64,000 nucleotides of DNA from an uncultured Cetobacterium sp. (GTDB lineage Bacteria; Fusobacteriota; Fusobacteriia; Fusobacteriales; Fusobacteriaceae). This document shows, one piece after another, positions 56,312-64,000 of this stretch (the first letter of the stretch is position 1; each line of letters begins with the position of its first letter). The notes under the pieces are model-generated. The model had not been told where the DNA came from, made no database searches, and worked only from the letters and a program-made list of their open reading frames with translations. Both the position numbers and the translations under genes were made by a program. Location: positions 1-64,000 of the forward strand of contig CASFCG010000024.1 of assembly GCA_949293295.1 (NCBI GenBank), written 5' to 3'.

Positions 56312-57049
56312 ATGAAAATAGAGGATTTTGAGAGCAAGATTTTTGAAAATGGAATATCTGATGAAGAGCTAAAAGAATTGATTTTATTGGATAAAAAATT
56401 AGAGAGAAGAAAGATTGATTTGAGAGTAGAAGAGAAAATTGAATTAAATAATTATTCAACAGAAAATATCTCCGATTATTTAGAAGCGAATTTGAATATT
56501 GTTGAAATGGAAAATAATATAATCGGTAGATATTTTTCCAAAATTGTTGAGATAGCTTTTGATTATTATATCTCAGGAGTTGACTTTTTTGATTTGATAC
56601 AGGAGGGAACAATTGCGTTAATTGAAAGAGCAGATGATGATTTGAGTGAAAATGTAAGTGAACTTTTGATTAGAATAAATATGTTATTGTTCATAAGAAA
56701 TAAGGTAGAGAATGAAAAAAATATGTATTTAAGTTATTTGGAGGAAAATAGGGATGAGATTGTAAAATCGCTTTTAAAAAATAAACATATCGAAATACAA
56801 GAAGCTGAAAATCTGGTAAATGAAAAGATAAGAAGATTGAAAAATTTAAAATTAGAATTTCTTTCGAAAAAGATATCAAAATTGGAGGAAACAGTTTTAA
56901 AATTTTATTATGGAGTCGGAGTAGAAAAGCGATATTCAATTTTTGAAATTGAAGATGAATTGGGATTGGAAAGAGGAGAAGGAGAAGAGGTTTTTAAAAA
57001 CGCCCTTGTAAAACTTTCGCTAATAGGAGGAAAAACTGTTTTACTATGA
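56312..57049 (+). CDS. Degenerate sigma-70-like protein
   Basis: 245 aa. Residues ~55-115 match sigma region 2.1-2.2 (ENNIIGRYFSKIVEIAFDYY, then FFDLIQEGTIALIERA, as in [11 protein letters not shown] of RpoD). The DNA-melting and -10 reading aromatic residues of 2.3-2.4 (YATWWIRQ) are missing. The C-terminus (~185-235) looks like region 4 (SKLEETVLKFYYGVGVEKRY, then IFEIEDELGL) without the basic recognition helix. It could bind core RNA polymerase but not standard promoters. It is coupled to nif3 by a 4-nt overlap. A role as a decoy or specialised sigma is open. Confidence 0.6.
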   Translation: MKIEDFESKIFENGISDEELKELILLDKKLERRKIDLRVEEKIELNNYSTENISDYLEANLNIVEMENNIIGRYFSKIVEIAFDYYISGVDFFDLIQEGTIALIERADDDLSENVSELLIRINMLLFIRNKVENEKNMYLSYLEENRDEIVKSLLKNKHIEIQEAENLVNEKIRRLKNLKLEFLSKKISKLEETVLKFYYGVGVEKRYSIFEIEDELGLERGEGEEVFKNALVKLSLIGGKTVLL

Positions 57050-57834
57050 AAATAAAAGAGATTTTAAAATTTTTAGATGAAAAGTATCCGAAATTTATAG
57101 CCGAAGATTGGGATAATGTAGGCTTTTTAATTGGGAATAGAGAGGAAGAGTTAAATGCAGTATTATTAGCATTAGACCTTACAGAAAATGTAATAGATGA
57201 AGCTATAGCAAAAGGAGTTAATCTGATAATAACACATCATCCACTAATTTTTAAACCGATGAAATCTATAACGTCCGATAATATTTTAGGAAGAAAAATT
57301 TTGAAACTTATTCAAAATAAAATATCAGTCTATTCGCTTCATACAAATATAGATTTGATAAAAAATGGATTAAATGATTATATAGGGAAACTTATATTTC
57401 CAGCAGAAGATGATGTAAAAATTTTGATTGATGAGAAAAAAGAACTTGAATTTGGATTAGGAAGACTGTATAATTTGAAGAGTAGAATTTCTGTTGGACA
57501 GTTGATAGAGAGTCTTAAAAGGACTCTTTCCATAAAAAAAATGAGTTTTATTGGGGAAGATAAAGAAATGATGCTTAAAAAGATTGCTATTATCAATGGA
57601 GCAGGTTCTTCATATTGGAGAAAAGCCAAAGAGAAAGGTGCAGATATTTTGATAACCGGGGATGTTAAGTATCATGAGGCTTTAGAAGCGAAAGAAGAGA
57701 GGTTTGTGATACTAGATATTGGACATTATGAGAGTGAAATAGGGTTTATAGAACTTCTAGAAAGTATGTTAAAGGAACAATTTAAGATAAGAGTAGAAAA
57801 GATTAGAGAAAAAGGAATATTTGAAATAGTATAG
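57046..57834 (+). CDS. Nif3-like dinuclear metal-centre protein (YqfO family)
   Basis: 262 aa. Metal ligands are in LIITHHPLIFKP, SLHTNIDL and the C-terminal ILDIGHYESEIGFIELL. EDWDNVGFLIGN at the start is diagnostic. Members form hexamers; the biochemical role is debated (annotated in places as GTP cyclohydrolase I type 2). In Firmicutes the homologue also lies behind the sigA gene. It is translationally coupled to the sigma-like gene. Confidence 0.9.
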   Translation: MKIKEILKFLDEKYPKFIAEDWDNVGFLIGNREEELNAVLLALDLTENVIDEAIAKGVNLIITHHPLIFKPMKSITSDNILGRKILKLIQNKISVYSLHTNIDLIKNGLNDYIGKLIFPAEDDVKILIDEKKELEFGLGRLYNLKSRISVGQLIESLKRTLSIKKMSFIGEDKEMMLKKIAIINGAGSSYWRKAKEKGADILITGDVKYHEALEAKEERFVILDIGHYESEIGFIELLESMLKEQFKIRVEKIREKGIFEIV

Positions 57835-57849
57835 GAGAAATTACAAATT

Positions 57850-58503
57850 ATGTTGAAAAAGATATTTATAATTATATTGGCTTCGACCTCTCTATTTGCA
57901 GATATAAAAGATGAGAGGAATGTGTTTTCAGGAGATTCTAAAATTAAATTAGAAAAAATAATAGATGAGATAGAAAAGGAAACAAATTGTAAAATATATC
58001 TTACAACGCTTTTATCTGAACAAGAACCAGAGAAAAGAATAAGAAAGCGAACTATGTTTATAAACATAATAAAAGCAAAAGATGAGAAGCAATTGAAAAT
58101 ACAACTTAGAATATCTCGAGATTTAAATAATGATGAGATTTCAAGGGAGTTTTCAGCACTTTTAAGAGAGATGGGAGATATAGTAGGGAGCGGTGATGAA
58201 TTAGAAGTAACGGAAGAATTACTAACTAAGGTAAGGAATATTTTGAAAACAAAACTACAACCTGTTGTTGTAGAAAAAGTAGTAAAAGTAAAAGAGGATA
58301 GAAGCGGAGCAACTACAGTTACTTTTAGAAAGATAAGAGATGTATTGGCTATCTTTTTGGCGGTAGCGATTTTGTTGATTTCGCTTGTACCAATTGTTTT
58401 GAGAAACTGTAGATTTATAGTCTTAGCATTTAAACAGACAAAGAGTGTAAAGAAAACATTTGAACTATTTTGTGCTAAATTTTGGACTAAGTTTAAGAGA
58501 TAA
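57850..58503 (+). CDS. Membrane protein with TPM-like domain
   Basis: 217 aa. A signal peptide (1-18, ending LFA) precedes an extracytoplasmic part of ~140 residues (ERNVFSGDSKIKLEKIIDEI, NCKIYLTTLLS) that resembles the TPM/YgcG fold. It is followed by a membrane helix (~168-188) and a basic cytoplasmic tail (KQTKSVKKTFELF). The family is uncertain. It lies between nif3 and the RNase P RNA gene and ends only 7 nt before the RNA. Confidence 0.5.
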   Translation: MLKKIFIIILASTSLFADIKDERNVFSGDSKIKLEKIIDEIEKETNCKIYLTTLLSEQEPEKRIRKRTMFINIIKAKDEKQLKIQLRISRDLNNDEISREFSALLREMGDIVGSGDELEVTEELLTKVRNILKTKLQPVVVEKVVKVKEDRSGATTVTFRKIRDVLAIFLAVAILLISLVPIVLRNCRFIVLAFKQTKSVKKTFELFCAKFWTKFKR

Positions 58504-58510
58504 ATTAAAA

Positions 58511-58847
58511 ATAGGTATTAGGGTTAATCGCTTGTATTAATGACAAGAGGAAAGTCCGGGCTCCACAGAGCAAAAGGGTAGCTAACGGCTACTAAAGGAA
58601 ACTTTAAGGAAAGTGCCACAGAAAATAAACCGCTACATTGTTGTAGTAAGGGTGAAAAGGTAGTGTAAGAGACTACCAGTTTTTTAGGAGACTAAAAAAG
58701 CTAGGTAAACCCCCTTTGGAGCAAGACTAAGTTAGAGAAGTAAGGAGTTGCTCGCTCTTTCTCAGGGTAGGTCGCTAGATGTTATAAGTGATTATAATAC
58801 TAGATAAATGATTAACAAATACAGAACCCGGCTTATTTAATGCCTAT
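58511..58847 (+). ncRNA. rnpB: RNase P RNA, bacterial class A
   Basis: 337 nt. Helix P1 is formed by ATAGGTATTA at 58511-58520 and TAATGCCTAT at 58838-58847. Conserved cores are present: GAGGAAAGTCCGGGCTCC near 58547, and ACAGAACCCGGCTTA near 58821 (P4 and the P15 region). GGGTGAAAAGGTAG and GTAAACCCC lie in between. Catalytic RNA that trims tRNA 5' ends. It starts 7 nt after the preceding stop codon, so it may share that transcript or have a promoter within that gene. Confidence 0.96.
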
Positions 58848-58900
58848 TTTTAAAATACTAGAGATTAGAAGGAATGCTTGTTAAAGTTAAGGAGATTTAT

Positions 58901-59650
58901 ATGAGAAGAATAATTCTTTTTGCATGTGTGGGAATGTTTATGACAGCTTGCACTTCATTGCAATCACACAAGAGTATTGAATTGCCACAGGCTAAGAAAA
59001 TAAACTTAGAAACATCAAAAGTTAAAGAAAAAAAAGCTGTTTTTATTCCAGAAATTGATATAATAAATCCAAATCTAAATTTTGGAGTTAGTAATAAACC
59101 GAAAAATAAGGATATAAAAATTGATGACAAGACAATAGTAGATATAAACAAAAAGATAGTTAAAAATCATCTGGCGTATGTAGAAAAGTCTGAGCAACCA
59201 TTTACAGGGACGTTTGTGTTGAAAATTGGAAACCATTTACAATATACCGAACAATACAATAAAGGAAAGTTAAATGGACAGAAGATATGGTATTCTGAAT
59301 CTGGAGAGATAGGAATGATTGAGGAGTATAAAGATGGTGTACTGGATGGAAATAAGAGTAGTTATTACAGAGAAAATGGAAAAATAAAATCTGTAATTCC
59401 ATATGTTGCCGGAGAGCTATCTGGTAAGATGATTTCATACACTTCAACTGGAAAAATAATTTCTCAAGAGTTATTTGTAGATGGAAGTGGAGAATGGAAG
59501 ACTTACTGGGATAATGAACTTTTGAAAGAGGAAGGGACAATGAAGTCTGGTAGAAAGGATGGAATTTGGAAAAATTATAATAGAGAGGGGAAACTAGAGA
59601 AAGTAACTAATTATAAATTTGGAAAAATTGTAAAAAGAGAATGGCTATAG
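58901..59650 (+). CDS. MORN-repeat lipoprotein (YwqK-like)
   Basis: 249 aa from ATG 58901 (AAGGAG upstream). The lipoprotein signal has lipobox M-T-A-C (Cys18). Residues ~110-245 carry MORN-type repeats: GKLNGQKIWYSESGEIGMIE, DGVLDGNKSSYYRENGKIKS, GELSGKMISYTSTGKI, GRKDGIWKNYNREGKLEKV. This family is often labelled as antitoxin YwqK, but that label is not supported by context here. It is likely envelope-anchored, with an unknown partner. Confidence 0.8.
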   Translation: MRRIILFACVGMFMTACTSLQSHKSIELPQAKKINLETSKVKEKKAVFIPEIDIINPNLNFGVSNKPKNKDIKIDDKTIVDINKKIVKNHLAYVEKSEQPFTGTFVLKIGNHLQYTEQYNKGKLNGQKIWYSESGEIGMIEEYKDGVLDGNKSSYYRENGKIKSVIPYVAGELSGKMISYTSTGKIISQELFVDGSGEWKTYWDNELLKEEGTMKSGRKDGIWKNYNREGKLEKVTNYKFGKIVKREWL

Positions 59651-59651
59651 G

Positions 59652-59680
59652 AAAGAGATAGGAGATTCTATCTCTTTTTT
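59652..59680 (+). terminator. Terminator after the MORN lipoprotein gene
   Basis: AAAGAGATAG pairs with CTATCTCTTT around a 6-nt loop, followed by T residues. Confidence 0.85.
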
Positions 59681-59810
59681 ACAATATAAATATCTTCTGT
59701 ATAGATTGTTTATTGGTAATTGTAGTAGAAAATTTAATTTAAATATTTATTTTCTAAAACAAATATGTTAAAATAGTTGCGTTGCTAATAATAAATAACA
59801 GGAGGTTGAA

Positions 59811-60935
59811 TTGGAAAGAAAAGATATCAAAATTGTTGACATTAAAAAAAGTTTTGATGGTGTAGAGGTTTTAAAAGATATTAATCTTCACATTAAAGCT
59901 GGAGAGTTTTTCTCTATATTAGGACCATCAGGATGTGGTAAAACCACCCTTTTGCGAATGATTGCTGGATTTATAACTCCAGATAGTGGAGCAATCTATC
60001 TAGGAGATGAAAATATAGTGGAGTTAGCTCCAAATCAGAGAAATGTTAATACGATTTTTCAAAAATATGCTTTATTTCCACATTTAAGTGTGTATGAGAA
60101 TATAGCTTTTCCGTTGAGATTAAAAAAAATTGCACCTGAAATAATTGATAAAGAAGTTAGAAAGTTTGTTGAATTGGTGGATTTGAAAGAGCATATTTAT
60201 AAGAAACCTTCTCAACTTTCAGGAGGGCAACAACAGCGTGTTTCAATCGCAAGAGCTTTAATAAATAAACCTGGAGTACTTCTTTTAGATGAGCCATTAT
60301 CAGCTTTAGACGCAAAATTGAGACAAAATTTATTGATTGAATTAGATAATATTCATGAAGAGGTTGGAATTACATTTGTTTTTATAACTCATGACCAGCA
60401 GGAAGCCTTGTCAATCTCTGATAGAATAGCTGTAATGAATAAGGGACAAATTTTGCAAGTTGGTACTCCTGCAGAGGTTTATGAAGCTCCAGCTGATACT
60501 TTTGTTGCTGATTTTATTGGAGAAAATAATTTTTTCGAAGGAAGAGTTATAGAGATTTTTGATGAGATATATGCTAGAATTTCTACATCAGAGCTTGGAA
60601 CACTTGTCTGTGAAATGGATAAATCTGTCAATGTTGGAGATTATATTAGAGTTTCAATTCGACCTGAAAAAATTAGAGTATCTAAACAGAAACCACAGAA
60701 TCTATCCAAAAAACACAATGTTCTAGAAGTATATGTTGATGAACTGATTTATTCAGGTTTTCAAACTAAATATTTTGTGTGGATTGATGGAAAAAAGGAG
60801 TTATTGTTTAAAGCTTTTAGACAACATGCAGTATATTTTGATGAGGATGATAATGATACAATTCATTGGAATGAAAATGCATATATTTCGTGGCATGCAG
60901 ATGATAGTTTCTTAATTGAGGTGATAAATCAATGA
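59811..60935 (+). CDS. potA: Spermidine/putrescine ABC transporter ATP-binding protein
   Basis: 374 aa, TTG start with GGAGG at ideal distance. It has Walker A GPSGCGKTT, Q-loop, signature LSGGQQQR, Walker B VLLLDEPLSALD, H-loop FITHDQ and a C-terminal TOBE domain (from ~240). Its coupling to two inner-membrane subunits of the PotB and PotC type identifies it. It overlaps potB by 4 nt. Confidence 0.95.
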   Translation: MERKDIKIVDIKKSFDGVEVLKDINLHIKAGEFFSILGPSGCGKTTLLRMIAGFITPDSGAIYLGDENIVELAPNQRNVNTIFQKYALFPHLSVYENIAFPLRLKKIAPEIIDKEVRKFVELVDLKEHIYKKPSQLSGGQQQRVSIARALINKPGVLLLDEPLSALDAKLRQNLLIELDNIHEEVGITFVFITHDQQEALSISDRIAVMNKGQILQVGTPAEVYEAPADTFVADFIGENNFFEGRVIEIFDEIYARISTSELGTLVCEMDKSVNVGDYIRVSIRPEKIRVSKQKPQNLSKKHNVLEVYVDELIYSGFQTKYFVWIDGKKELLFKAFRQHAVYFDEDDNDTIHWNENAYISWHADDSFLIEVINQ

Positions 60936-61777
60936 GAAAAAAATCATCAGGTATTTTCTATAGTTTACCTCTAACATTATGGCTAACTATTTTTTTTCTA
61001 ATTCCGATGCTTATAGTTACAGGATATTCATTTTTGACAAAGGGAACGTATGGTGGAGTTCAACTGCCTCTTACATTAAAAAATTTTTCTGTATTTATGG
61101 AACCAATATTTTTAAAGATAGTTTTGAGAACTTTATATATTTCGATATTGGTAACTTTCTTTACAGTTTTACTAGCTGTTCCTACAGCTTATTATATAGC
61201 TCGTTCAGTGTATAAGAAAGAACTTTTAATACTGGTAATAATTCCGTTTTGGACAAATTTTTTGATTAGAGTGTATGCTTGGATATCTATATTGGGAAAT
61301 AATGGGAGTTTCAATAGTATTCTTATGAAACTTGGAATTATTTCTGAACCACTAAAGTTTTTATACAATTCAGGAGCTGTGATTTTAATAACGGTTTATA
61401 CTAGTTTGCCGTTTGCTATTTTACCCTTATATTCTGTTATTGAAAAGTTTGATTTTTCATTAGTTGAAGCAGCAAGAGATTTAGGAGCTACAAATTCACA
61501 AGCTTTTAGAAAAGTATTTTTGCCAAATATTAAGAATGGGATTATAACCTCAATACTTTTCACATTTATTCCAGCTATGGGCTCATATGCTATTCCCAAG
61601 TTAGTTGGAGGTACAAAAGCTACAATGCTTGGAAATGTTATAGCACAATATTTAACTGTTACTAGAAACTGGCCACTGGCTTCTGCTATTTCTACCGTAT
61701 TGATTGTAATTACATCTGTGGTACTTTTAATCTTCGTATACATTGAAAGAAAAAAGGAGGTAGAAGATGATGAATAG
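60932..61777 (+). CDS. potB: Spermidine/putrescine ABC transporter permease PotB
   Basis: 281 aa, six membrane segments. The EAA loop contacting PotA is VEAARDLGATNSQAFRKVFL. LTLWLTIFFLIPMLIVTGYS at the N-terminus is typical of PotB. It overlaps potC by 11 nt. Confidence 0.94.
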   Translation: MRKKSSGIFYSLPLTLWLTIFFLIPMLIVTGYSFLTKGTYGGVQLPLTLKNFSVFMEPIFLKIVLRTLYISILVTFFTVLLAVPTAYYIARSVYKKELLILVIIPFWTNFLIRVYAWISILGNNGSFNSILMKLGIISEPLKFLYNSGAVILITVYTSLPFAILPLYSVIEKFDFSLVEAARDLGATNSQAFRKVFLPNIKNGIITSILFTFIPAMGSYAIPKLVGGTKATMLGNVIAQYLTVTRNWPLASAISTVLIVITSVVLLIFVYIERKKEVEDDE

Positions 61778-62543
61778 GAGACGAACCTCTTTTTTTATAT
61801 TCATATTATCTATGTTATTTTTCTATCTGCCGTTGTTTATTTTGATAATAAACTCTTTTAATGCTGGAAGAGGAGCAGTTTGGCAGGGGTTTTCACTGAA
61901 ATGGTATAGAGAACTTTTTCTATATTCAGATAATATATGGAGTTCTTTTAAATATAGCTTGATTATTGGAGTGATATCAAGTGTTACATCTACTTTTATT
62001 GGCACATTTGGTGGAATAGGGATTCACTGGTATAATTTTAAATATAAAAATTACTTAAAAATAATATCATTTTTACCGTTGGTTATTCCAGATATTATAC
62101 TTGGAGTTTCTCTATTAATAATGTTTGCAACAGTAAAACTACAGTTGGGATTAATGAGTATTTTTATTGCTCATACAACTTTTAATATTCCATTTGTACT
62201 ATTTATTATATTATCAAGATTAAACGAGTTTGATTATTCGATTGTAGAGGCGTCTTTTGACCTTGGAGCGAATGAGATTCAAACCTTAAAAAAAGTTGTT
62301 TTACCCATGTTAATGCCGGCAATTATCTCTGGTTTTCTACTTTCATTAACTCTTTCGTTTGATGATTTTGTTACAACTTTCTTTGTTGCTGGTCCCGGCT
62401 CTTCGACACTTCCACTTAGAATTAATTCGATGATAAGATTGGGAGTTTCGCCTGTTGTAAACGCTTTATCAACATTGTTAATTGTATTTTCAGTGGTTTT
62501 AACACTTTCAACTAAAAAATTACAGAGATATTTTGTTAAATGA
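61767..62543 (+). CDS. potC: Spermidine/putrescine ABC transporter permease PotC
   Basis: 258 aa, six membrane segments. The EAA loop is VEASFDLGANEIQTLKKVVL; LPLVIPDIILGVSLL and LSLTLSFDDFVTTFFVAGPG are typical of PotC. It is followed by a cyclophilin gene rather than the usual potD. Confidence 0.94.
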   Translation: MMNRRRTSFFIFILSMLFFYLPLFILIINSFNAGRGAVWQGFSLKWYRELFLYSDNIWSSFKYSLIIGVISSVTSTFIGTFGGIGIHWYNFKYKNYLKIISFLPLVIPDIILGVSLLIMFATVKLQLGLMSIFIAHTTFNIPFVLFIILSRLNEFDYSIVEASFDLGANEIQTLKKVVLPMLMPAIISGFLLSLTLSFDDFVTTFFVAGPGSSTLPLRINSMIRLGVSPVVNALSTLLIVFSVVLTLSTKKLQRYFVK

Positions 62544-62553
62544 GGAGGTATCT

Positions 62554-63186
62554 ATGAAAAAAATAATTAAATTACTGTTTATGATTGCATTAGGTATGGG
62601 ATTTTTTACGGCATGTTCATCTAGTGATGCTACACAACCGAACAATAACGATATTAGGGTAACTTTTGTTACAACTCAAGGGGAGATAAATTTTTATTTG
62701 TACCCTGATGCGGCACCTTTATCTGTAGTGAATTTTATAAATCTTGCAAAAAGAGGTTTTTATACAGATAATAAATTTCACAGAGCAATTGACAACTATA
62801 TTGTACAGGGAGGAGACCCAACAGGAAAGGGAGATGGTGGACCTGGTTACTCTATTCCAGACGAGTTTGTTGATTGGCTAAATTTTTATCAACCTGGAAT
62901 GTTAGCGATGGCTAATACCGGAGCTCCTAATAGTTCTGGCTCTCAATTCTTTTTTACATTATATCCAGCAGACCAATTAAACTATAAATATACTATAATT
63001 GGAGAGGTTGTAAGTGATAATGATTTTAATAATATCAGAAAATTAGAAGTTGGAGATATGATTAAAGAGATAAAATTTAGAGGAAAAGTGAGTCAATTAT
63101 TATCAGAACATAAAGAGCAAATTGAAGAATGGAATAAAATATTGGATGAAAAATTTCCTAATTTAAAAAAGTATCCGATAAATTAA
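62554..63186 (+). CDS. Cyclophilin-type peptidyl-prolyl isomerase, lipoprotein
   Basis: 210 aa from ATG 62554, with GAGGAGG upstream. The lipoprotein signal has lipobox F-T-A-C followed by SSSDATQ. The cyclophilin fold shows TTQGEINFYLYPDAAPLSVV, NFINLAKRGFYTDNKFHRAI, QGGDPTGKGDGGPGY and SSGSQFFFTL (active-site residues). An acidic/basic tail follows. It is probably a periplasmic or surface foldase. It lies where potD is normally found in the pot operon, followed by the operon terminator. Confidence 0.92.
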   Translation: MKKIIKLLFMIALGMGFFTACSSSDATQPNNNDIRVTFVTTQGEINFYLYPDAAPLSVVNFINLAKRGFYTDNKFHRAIDNYIVQGGDPTGKGDGGPGYSIPDEFVDWLNFYQPGMLAMANTGAPNSSGSQFFFTLYPADQLNYKYTIIGEVVSDNDFNNIRKLEVGDMIKEIKFRGKVSQLLSEHKEQIEEWNKILDEKFPNLKKYPIN

Positions 63187-63196
63187 TTATATAAAC

Positions 63197-63233
63197 AAAA
63201 AAGAGGTTGTTATTATTTGTAACCTCTTTTTTT
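63197..63233. terminator. Bidirectional terminator between pot operon and amidase gene
   Basis: AAAAAAGAGGTT pairs with AACCTCTTTTTT around a 12-nt loop, with T-runs usable from both sides. Confidence 0.88.
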
Positions 63234-63325
63234 ATCAAATTTGAAATGTAATATTATTGTAAAATAATAAGGGAGTTGAAGGAAAGAGATAAAGAATTAT
63301 TTCAGCTGGTTTTGAATACCGTCTA

Positions 63326-64000
63326 TTATTTATATTTTTTGTTTAAAGCTTTTATAATTGCAAATGTTTCTAAATCTACAACCCCATCTATCTTTTCAGG
63401 TCTAAAATGCATTTGAAAGGCAGAAACTACCTTTTTACTATTCCAATCCCATTCATTTGTTGTATTTATATCATAGCCGTATTTTTTCAACTCTTTTTTT
63501 ATATCACTAACTGTATAGAGTGAAAAAATCTCTTCCTTATAGAATGAGTCAAAATCCTTTTCATCAAACCAAGCACCGACCTTAAAGTTATCATATAAAA
63601 ATTTCCAGGGAAAACGAGCTCCAGGGTCCATTTTTCGCGTAGGTGCGATATCAGAATGTCCCAAAACATACTTAGGATTTATATTATATTTATTTGTCAA
63701 ATACACTAATAAACTACCAACTTTTAGTATTTGTTCTTTTTCGAAAGGTTCGAAAAGTTCTGGTTTTAAAGTAATATTTGGAACCTCTTTTTTTACTGGT
63801 AAACTTTCCCCTTGCTTTAACAAAGTAATGGAACTTATATTTGGAATCTCTTTTAATTCAGGATAGAAGTAATTTTTAAAATCTGTAATTTTATTAAATT
63901 TAGCGATATCAATTAATTTATGCTCTACCTCGTTTGGGTCTGTTTCAACATACCCCATATTGGAAATCTCTATACCTATTGAATTATCATTTAAATTTTT
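63326..64000 (-). CDS. N-acetylmuramoyl-L-alanine amidase (AmiD/AmpD type) with peptidoglycan-binding domain, 5' partial
   Basis: The frame is open to the right edge; the visible C-terminal 224 codons begin KNLNDNSIGIEISNMGY, the conserved interior SIGIEI strand of amidase_2 enzymes. The third zinc ligand and catalytic region are in GHSDIAPTRKMDPGARFPW. Residues after ~150 of the visible part form a PG_binding_1 domain (IKKELKKYGYDI, then WDWNSKKVVSAFQMHFRPEKI split here: SAFQMHFRPE, IDGVVDLET). It cleaves the stem peptide from muramic acid in recycling or remodelling. The start lies outside the window. Confidence 0.9.
   Translation of the reverse strand, partial: KNLNDNSIGIEISNMGYVETDPNEVEHKLIDIAKFNKITDFKNYFYPELKEIPNISSITLLKQGESLPVKKEVPNITLKPELFEPFEKEQILKVGSLLVYLTNKYNINPKYVLGHSDIAPTRKMDPGARFPWKFLYDNFKVGAWFDEKDFDSFYKEEIFSLYTVSDIKKELKKYGYDINTTNEWDWNSKKVVSAFQMHFRPEKIDGVVDLETFAIIKALNKKYK

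Noticed and set aside
58901-59650. Functional antitoxin of a YwqK-type toxin-antitoxin system
   Set aside because: It is a secreted lipoprotein with MORN repeats and no toxin gene lies next to it; the database label alone is not evidence.

Overview
The window looks like chromosomal DNA of a diderm, low-GC member of the Fusobacteriota (Fusobacteriaceae-like). The evidence is the 5' end of a 16S rRNA gene at the left edge, very AT-rich spacers, a CMP-KDO synthetase (LPS), a Skp-like periplasmic chaperone, several lipoproteins, and Fusobacterium-style gene neighbourhoods. The genus is not resolved from 117 bases of 16S.

Layout. 1-747: 16S 5' end (minus), its promoter and a spacer. 748-4900: a lipoprotein with a SpoIID/LytB-type domain in permuted order, kdsB, a histidine phosphatase, a Crp-like regulator and a broken small gene. 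5203-9559: a beta-glucoside PTS operon (bglP, GH1 phospho-beta-glucosidase, LicT/BglG antiterminator) with a readable RAT/terminator switch. 9603-11560: nitroreductase, dinB, cspA. 11598-17829: ftsI-priA-def-ftsB-like-glpX operon. 17923-19358: skp-like gene and an unidentified secreted protein. 19892-26253: ptsI-ptsH-ispH-S1 protein, then a membrane protein and a GHL10 glycosidase-like protein. 26510-30114: an accessory island with a decayed RelB/YoeB toxin-antitoxin pair and a BcgI-like (Type IIB) restriction-modification locus. 30197-46169: the complete S10-spc-alpha ribosomal protein cluster, all minus, rpsJ through rplQ, with secY, adk, map, infA and rpoA. 46384-48421: IS remnant, tRNA-Asp and tRNA-Val, and a membrane-anchored XseA-like protein. 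48535-52475: MATE transporter, hemolysin III, dCMP deaminase, aroC, DUF2325. 53169-58847: dnaG-rpoD, a degenerate sigma-like gene, nif3, a TPM-like membrane protein and RNase P RNA. 58901-64000: MORN lipoprotein, potABC, cyclophilin lipoprotein, and an amidase that runs off the edge.

How it fits together. Most of the window is housekeeping: translation, transcription, replication, division and sugar phosphotransfer. The accessory signals sit in the gaps. Three decayed right ends of IS200/IS605-type tnpB elements occur, one of them lodged between rpsM and rpsK inside the ribosomal operon. Two 168-bp repeats are bounded by 32-nt palindromes whose consensus is a perfect palindrome. An RNA with mutually exclusive pairings lies just upstream of rpsM. 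The restriction locus has a slippery heptamer directly before the stop codon of the nuclease-methylase gene, and the specificity gene has no ordinary start codon in its conserved N-terminus, which suggests a -1 frameshift fusion. The XseA-like membrane protein next to the tRNAs and the sigma-like gene behind rpoD are the protein-level candidates for new biology.

Limits: no alignments, folding or database searches were run. Family calls rest on motifs read by eye, and starts were chosen from Shine-Dalgarno spacing and family conventions.
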